Below are positions 31,595 through 34,852 of a DNA stretch of 34,852 nt, piece after piece. The DNA is from CAZITB01 sp964542055 (GTDB lineage: Bacteria > Planctomycetota > Phycisphaerae > Sedimentisphaerales > CAMDDF01), in contig CAZITB010000010.1 in NCBI GenBank assembly GCA_964542055.1, forward strand, positions 1-34,852. The letters are read 5' to 3'. Every line of letters starts with the position of its first letter. The first letter of the stretch is position 1. A model generated the notes under the pieces. That model was not told the DNA's origin. It saw nothing but the letters and a program-made list of their open reading frames with translations, and did not search any database. The position numbers were made by a program, and so were the translations under genes.

Positions 31595-32590
31595 ATGAAA
31601 AAGATTTTAATTTTATTATTAATTATTCTTACATTAGTTGGCTGCAAAGATGATTCGCAGTCCAACGGTAAGAACGCAAAAAAGAAAGTTATTAAACTGT
31701 CTCACGCTCATCAGGATGATTTTTCATCAGAGATTCATACTGCGGCATGGGTCTTTAAGAACTGGGTAAACGAATTTAGTCCAACCCTGGAAGTCAAAAT
31801 TTATCCCTCCAATATGCTTGGCCAGGAAAGAGATGTTTATGAAGGCATGCAGCTTGGCGGAGGTGTAGATTGTGTTATAAGCGGCACCGCAATCCTGAAC
31901 AATTTCCATAAAAGAATTGGTGTTCTGGACTTGCCCTTTTTATGGAAGGATTATGACCACGTTCATCGCATACTAGATGGTCAGGTTGGTCAGACGCTAG
32001 CTGAAGAACTTCAGGAAAAAGGGTTCCATTTATTGGCATGGATGGATAGCTGGGGTTACAGAAATGTTGTAACATCAGATAAAGCTGTAAACAGCTTGGA
32101 AGATTTAAGTTCTCTGAAAATCAGAACAATAGAATCACCTGTTTACATTGAGGCTATAAAACTTTTAGGAGCCAATGCGACTCCAATGTCTTTTGGAGAA
32201 GTTTACTCTTCGCTTCAAACCGGCGTATTAGATGGCTTTGAACATTCAGCTTCTGTGGTAAAGGCAAATAAATTCTACGAAGTAGCCGATCATATTGTTT
32301 TAACCAGGCATCTTTTTGGCCCGTTGGTTTTTATGTTTTCACAGCAGAAGTGGCAGCAGCTTACGCCGGATGAGAAAAAAGTAATTGAAGAAGGCGCTAT
32401 AATGGCAAGAGATGTTCAAAGAGCTCTTGCCCCGCACAAGGAAAAAGAAGCTATCGATTATTTAACCAAAAAAGGAATGAAAATACATAATATTGATACA
32501 TCACAGTTGAAAGAAAAGGCACAGGTTCTTCAGGAATCATTTGCCGAAGAAAGTGATGCTAAAGATCTTCTGAAAATAATCCTCAATTAA
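31595..32590 (+). CDS. TRAP transporter substrate-binding protein, DctP type, lipoprotein
   Basis: The 331-residue protein begins MKKILILLLIILTLVGC, a lipoprotein signal with Cys17 in LVGC, so it is probably membrane-anchored in the periplasm. The DctP fold is shown by AWVFKNWVNE, VKIYPSNMLGQERD, LPFLWKDYDHVH and SWGYRNVVT. It is also shown by LKIRTIESPVYIEAIKLLGA, where Arg177 is the conserved residue that pairs with the ligand carboxylate. FGEVYSSLQTGVLDGFE follows. TRAP systems take up organic and sugar acids with a sodium gradient. In this locus a uronate or unsaturated uronate is the natural guess. The gene is followed by DctQ 1 nt later. Confidence 0.93.
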   Translation: MKKILILLLIILTLVGCKDDSQSNGKNAKKKVIKLSHAHQDDFSSEIHTAAWVFKNWVNEFSPTLEVKIYPSNMLGQERDVYEGMQLGGGVDCVISGTAILNNFHKRIGVLDLPFLWKDYDHVHRILDGQVGQTLAEELQEKGFHLLAWMDSWGYRNVVTSDKAVNSLEDLSSLKIRTIESPVYIEAIKLLGANATPMSFGEVYSSLQTGVLDGFEHSASVVKANKFYEVADHIVLTRHLFGPLVFMFSQQKWQQLTPDEKKVIEEGAIMARDVQRALAPHKEKEAIDYLTKKGMKIHNIDTSQLKEKAQVLQESFAEESDAKDLLKIILN

Positions 32591-32591
32591 A

Positions 32592-33092
32592 ATGAGTATG
32601 CCCCAAAAAATTAGAAAATTATTTTCCACAATAGATAAACTATTTGAAACAATAGTACTAATTGCATTTATAGCTATGGTTACTGTTGGTTTTGCCCAGG
32701 TAATTTACAGATATGTCTTCAGAAATTCCTTAAGCTGGAGCGAAGAATTTCAAAAATATATGCATATATGGATAATATTTTTGGCAATTCCATTGGCCTA
32801 TAAAGATGATGCTCACATTGGTATGCGTGTGCTCTATGATAAATTTCCTCAAAAAATCCAGAAAGTATTAGGGTTGATTATCGATTTCATGTGGCTGGTC
32901 TTTGGTTTTGTTATTTCAATATACACTATAAAGATCATGAAGGTAGCTTCGTACCAGCAAAGCCCGGGACTTGGTATTCAAATGAGCCTGGTTTACAGTT
33001 GCATTCTGATAGGAGGTATATACATTGTCTTTATAGCTTTAAGAAAGTTTGCAGATCGACTTTTACCGCCTTTGGAGGGGCCTGAATTATGA
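32592..33092 (+). CDS. TRAP transporter small membrane subunit, DctQ type
   Basis: This 166-residue protein has four predicted membrane helices, at about 20-42, 57-75, 92-115 and 128-150. It has the DctQ signature YRYVFRNSLSWSEEFQKYMHIW near residues 36-57. It joins the large DctM subunit and helps receive the substrate from DctP. It starts directly after the DctP stop, and its TGA overlaps the ATG of DctM by 4 nt, as is usual in TRAP operons. Confidence 0.93.
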   Translation: MSMPQKIRKLFSTIDKLFETIVLIAFIAMVTVGFAQVIYRYVFRNSLSWSEEFQKYMHIWIIFLAIPLAYKDDAHIGMRVLYDKFPQKIQKVLGLIIDFMWLVFGFVISIYTIKIMKVASYQQSPGLGIQMSLVYSCILIGGIYIVFIALRKFADRLLPPLEGPEL

Positions 33093-34384
33093 TGCTTGCG
33101 GGTCTTTTTATATTATTGTTAATGCTTATATTTCTTGGTACTCCTGTATTGCTGGCAATCGGAATGTCCGGATTTATCGGGATTGTTATTAATGAGCTGA
33201 ACCCTGCTTTTTTTCCTCAAAAAATGTTCACAATGTTAGATTCTTTCAGCTTACTAGCTATGCCGTACTTTATATTAGCCGGTGAATTGATGTCACGAGG
33301 CGGTTTAAGTAAGCGAATTGTCAAATTTGCTGAAACAGTTGTAGGACCTATGCGAGCCGGCCTCGGACAAGCGGCTGTGCTATCAAATATCGCATTCGCA
33401 AATGTGTCAGGTTCTTCTACTGCCGCTACGGTCGCGATCGGTTCCATACTGATCCCTGAAATGAAAGAACGGGGGTATAAGCCTGGTTTCGCCGCTTCTC
33501 TTGTAGCTTGTTCGGGAACGATCGGCCCCATAATTCCACCTAGTATGACGATGATAATTTACGGAGCGATGTCAGGAGTTTCAATCGGCGGTTTATTTTT
33601 GGCAGGGATAATTCCGGGTCTGCTAATCGGAGCGGCAATAATGTTTTTGATTTACCTTCATTCTTTTTTGCCAGGTTTCGAAGAGCTTAATAAAACTACT
33701 GGCAAATTCAGCTTAGTAACTGTTTTGAAATCTATTCGTACTGTCTGGGTGGCTTTGCTTGCGCCTGTTATCATACTAGGAGGAATCTTAACAGGGGTTT
33801 TTACTGCTACAGAAGCGGGTGTCGTGGCTTGTATTTACTCTTTTGTTGTTTCCTTCTTTTTCTATAGATCAGTGAAAATTTCGGACCTGCCGAAGATCAT
33901 TTACAACTCGGCGATAACAACCACCATGGTAGTTGGCATCATATCCGTTGCGGGTGCTCTTGGCTGGTTACTGTCTTACCTTGATTTTAATCAGGTCGTA
34001 CTTGACACTATCTTATCAATATCGAACAATCCAACCGTAATAATGCTTATATTGCTTGCGACTATGATTTTTCTTACAATGTTTATAGAATCGCTTGCTG
34101 TGCTCATTATTATGATCCCTGTCATTACATTCATAGCAGATAACTTTGGTTTTAATCAGCTTCATTTTGGATTACTGATGGTTTTCGCCACTCAAATCGG
34201 AGCTACCACCCCTCCCGTAGCCGTATTACTTTTTGTAGCTACCAGTATTGCAAAAACGCCTTACGATCAGACGGTAAAATACTGTCTGCCTTTTGTTTTC
34301 GCCTTAATAGTGGTATTGCTGATATGTGCCTTCTTCCCGGTTCTGACAACTGCAATACCAGATCATTTTTTAACAACTCAATAA
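33089..34384 (+). CDS. TRAP transporter large permease, DctM type
   Basis: The 431-residue protein has about 11-12 membrane helices and is the transport channel of the TRAP system. Family motifs are PYFILAGELMSRGGLSKRIV, SNIAFANVSGSSTAATVAIG, PSMTMIIYGAMSGVSIGGLFLAGIIPG and TATEAGVVACIYS. The C-terminal MVFATQIGATTPPVAVLLFV contributes to the sodium-coupled binding site. Length is normal. It overlaps DctQ by 4 nt and ends 15 nt before the isomerase gene. The gene set DctP-DctQ-DctM is complete and undamaged. Confidence 0.95.
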   Translation: MMLAGLFILLLMLIFLGTPVLLAIGMSGFIGIVINELNPAFFPQKMFTMLDSFSLLAMPYFILAGELMSRGGLSKRIVKFAETVVGPMRAGLGQAAVLSNIAFANVSGSSTAATVAIGSILIPEMKERGYKPGFAASLVACSGTIGPIIPPSMTMIIYGAMSGVSIGGLFLAGIIPGLLIGAAIMFLIYLHSFLPGFEELNKTTGKFSLVTVLKSIRTVWVALLAPVIILGGILTGVFTATEAGVVACIYSFVVSFFFYRSVKISDLPKIIYNSAITTTMVVGIISVAGALGWLLSYLDFNQVVLDTILSISNNPTVIMLILLATMIFLTMFIESLAVLIIMIPVITFIADNFGFNQLHFGLLMVFATQIGATTPPVAVLLFVATSIAKTPYDQTVKYCLPFVFALIVVLLICAFFPVLTTAIPDHFLTTQ

Positions 34385-34399
34385 TTACAGGAGTATATA

Positions 34400-34852
34400 A
34401 TGCCCCAGCAGATAAAGTCTTATAATAATGGAAACAAACCTTTGCTTGATGAAAATAATTCATTGCTAGATATGACTTACTTTAATATTTTAAACCTGTC
34501 TAAAGGTGAACAATATGATCAGAACTTAGCTAAATTTGAAACTGTTTTTGTAGTTTTAAAAGGTTCCTGTGATATTCATGTAAATGGTCAAATCTTCAAA
34601 AAAGTCGGCAAGCGTAAAGATATATGGAGTGGCAAAGCCGATTCGGTCTATGCTCCCAGGGGATCTGAAGTGGAAGTTAAGTCGAATCAGGATGAAACTC
34701 AAATTGCCGTTGCCGGAGGCCTCTGTGATGTTGATTATGAGCCATTCAGGATAACCCCTGAAGAAGTGGAAATGGTCGAAGTTGGTAGTTTGGAAGCTCA
34801 CTGCCGAAGAGAGATTTATCACATACTTGGGCACAATGCCAAAGGAAGAGCA
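34400..34852 (+). CDS. IolB/KduI-family isomerase, N-terminal part (runs off the window)
   Basis: The ATG at 34400 has a strong ACAGGAG upstream. The 151 residues present match the KduI/IolB cupin family: YFNILNLSKGEQYDQ, FVVLKGSCDIHVNG, VGKRKDIWSGKADSVYAPRG and REIYHILGHNAKGRA. In IolB (5-deoxy-glucuronate isomerase, inositol pathway) these correspond to the first cupin, and the metal-binding HxH...E...H cluster is still to come beyond the edge. KduI converts 5-keto-4-deoxyuronate in pectin breakdown. The resemblance here is greater to IolB. Position after a TRAP transporter and GH28 and GH31 genes favours a uronate role over inositol, which is inference. No inositol genes are seen. Confidence 0.8.
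   Translation, partial: MPQQIKSYNNGNKPLLDENNSLLDMTYFNILNLSKGEQYDQNLAKFETVFVVLKGSCDIHVNGQIFKKVGKRKDIWSGKADSVYAPRGSEVEVKSNQDETQIAVAGGLCDVDYEPFRITPEEVEMVEVGSLEAHCRREIYHILGHNAKGRA

Overview
The window looks like a fragment of a metagenome-assembled genome from a Gram-negative, glycan-degrading bacterium, most likely Planctomycetota of the Phycisphaerae/Sedimentisphaerales type. The evidence is a class-typical prepilin with a terminal VFADGH motif, many secreted glycosidases with Gfo/Idh/MocA and NagA-like enzymes, low GC content on the right side, and a run of 10 Ns at a contig join. This placement is inference. No tRNA, rRNA, CRISPR array or intact mobile element was seen.

Left part (1-8304). 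The window opens with the tail of an unknown protein followed by a small acidic protein, possibly a toxin/immunity pair. Next come a frameshifted, truncated REP-associated transposase (RAYT) and a cluster of hairpins. A very large minus-strand hybrid sensor kinase follows (seven PAS-type domains, HisKA_3, HATPase, receiver). A two-gene encapsulin operon comes next: an encapsulated ferritin with a C-terminal targeting tail, and the Family 1 shell. An AT-rich stretch of inverted repeats and a probable terminator separate it from a small membrane protein and a prepilin, both on the minus strand.

Middle part (8564-18165). A promoter drives a tightly packed seven-gene plus-strand operon with gaps of 4 to 25 nt: a FadR-type regulator, glutamate dehydrogenase, a short NagA-like deacetylase, a Gfo/Idh/MocA oxidoreductase, a class III aminotransferase, a fused nucleotidyltransferase/GHMP sugar kinase, and a UxaE (tagaturonate epimerase)-like protein. 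The enzymes together look like a route for an N-acetylated or amino sugar (acid), coupled to glutamate/2-oxoglutarate. I cannot match this set to a pathway I know. It is the best candidate for an undescribed system.

Right part (18155-34852). A divergent carbohydrate-utilisation locus surrounds a second FadR-type regulator. On the minus strand are the regulator, a GH31 enzyme, a three-part protein (discoidin-like, DUF4091, GH28), a GH97 enzyme and a small lipoprotein gene broken by an in-frame TAA. On the plus strand are another GH31 enzyme, a secreted protein of unknown family, a complete DctP-DctQ-DctM TRAP transporter, and the start of an IolB/KduI-type isomerase that leaves the window. A palindrome resembling the ExuR/UxuR operator lies in the shared promoter region. 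The likely picture is outer-membrane or periplasmic trimming of a branched uronate-containing polysaccharide (pectin-like), uptake of the released sugar acid by TRAP, and isomerisation in the cytoplasm.
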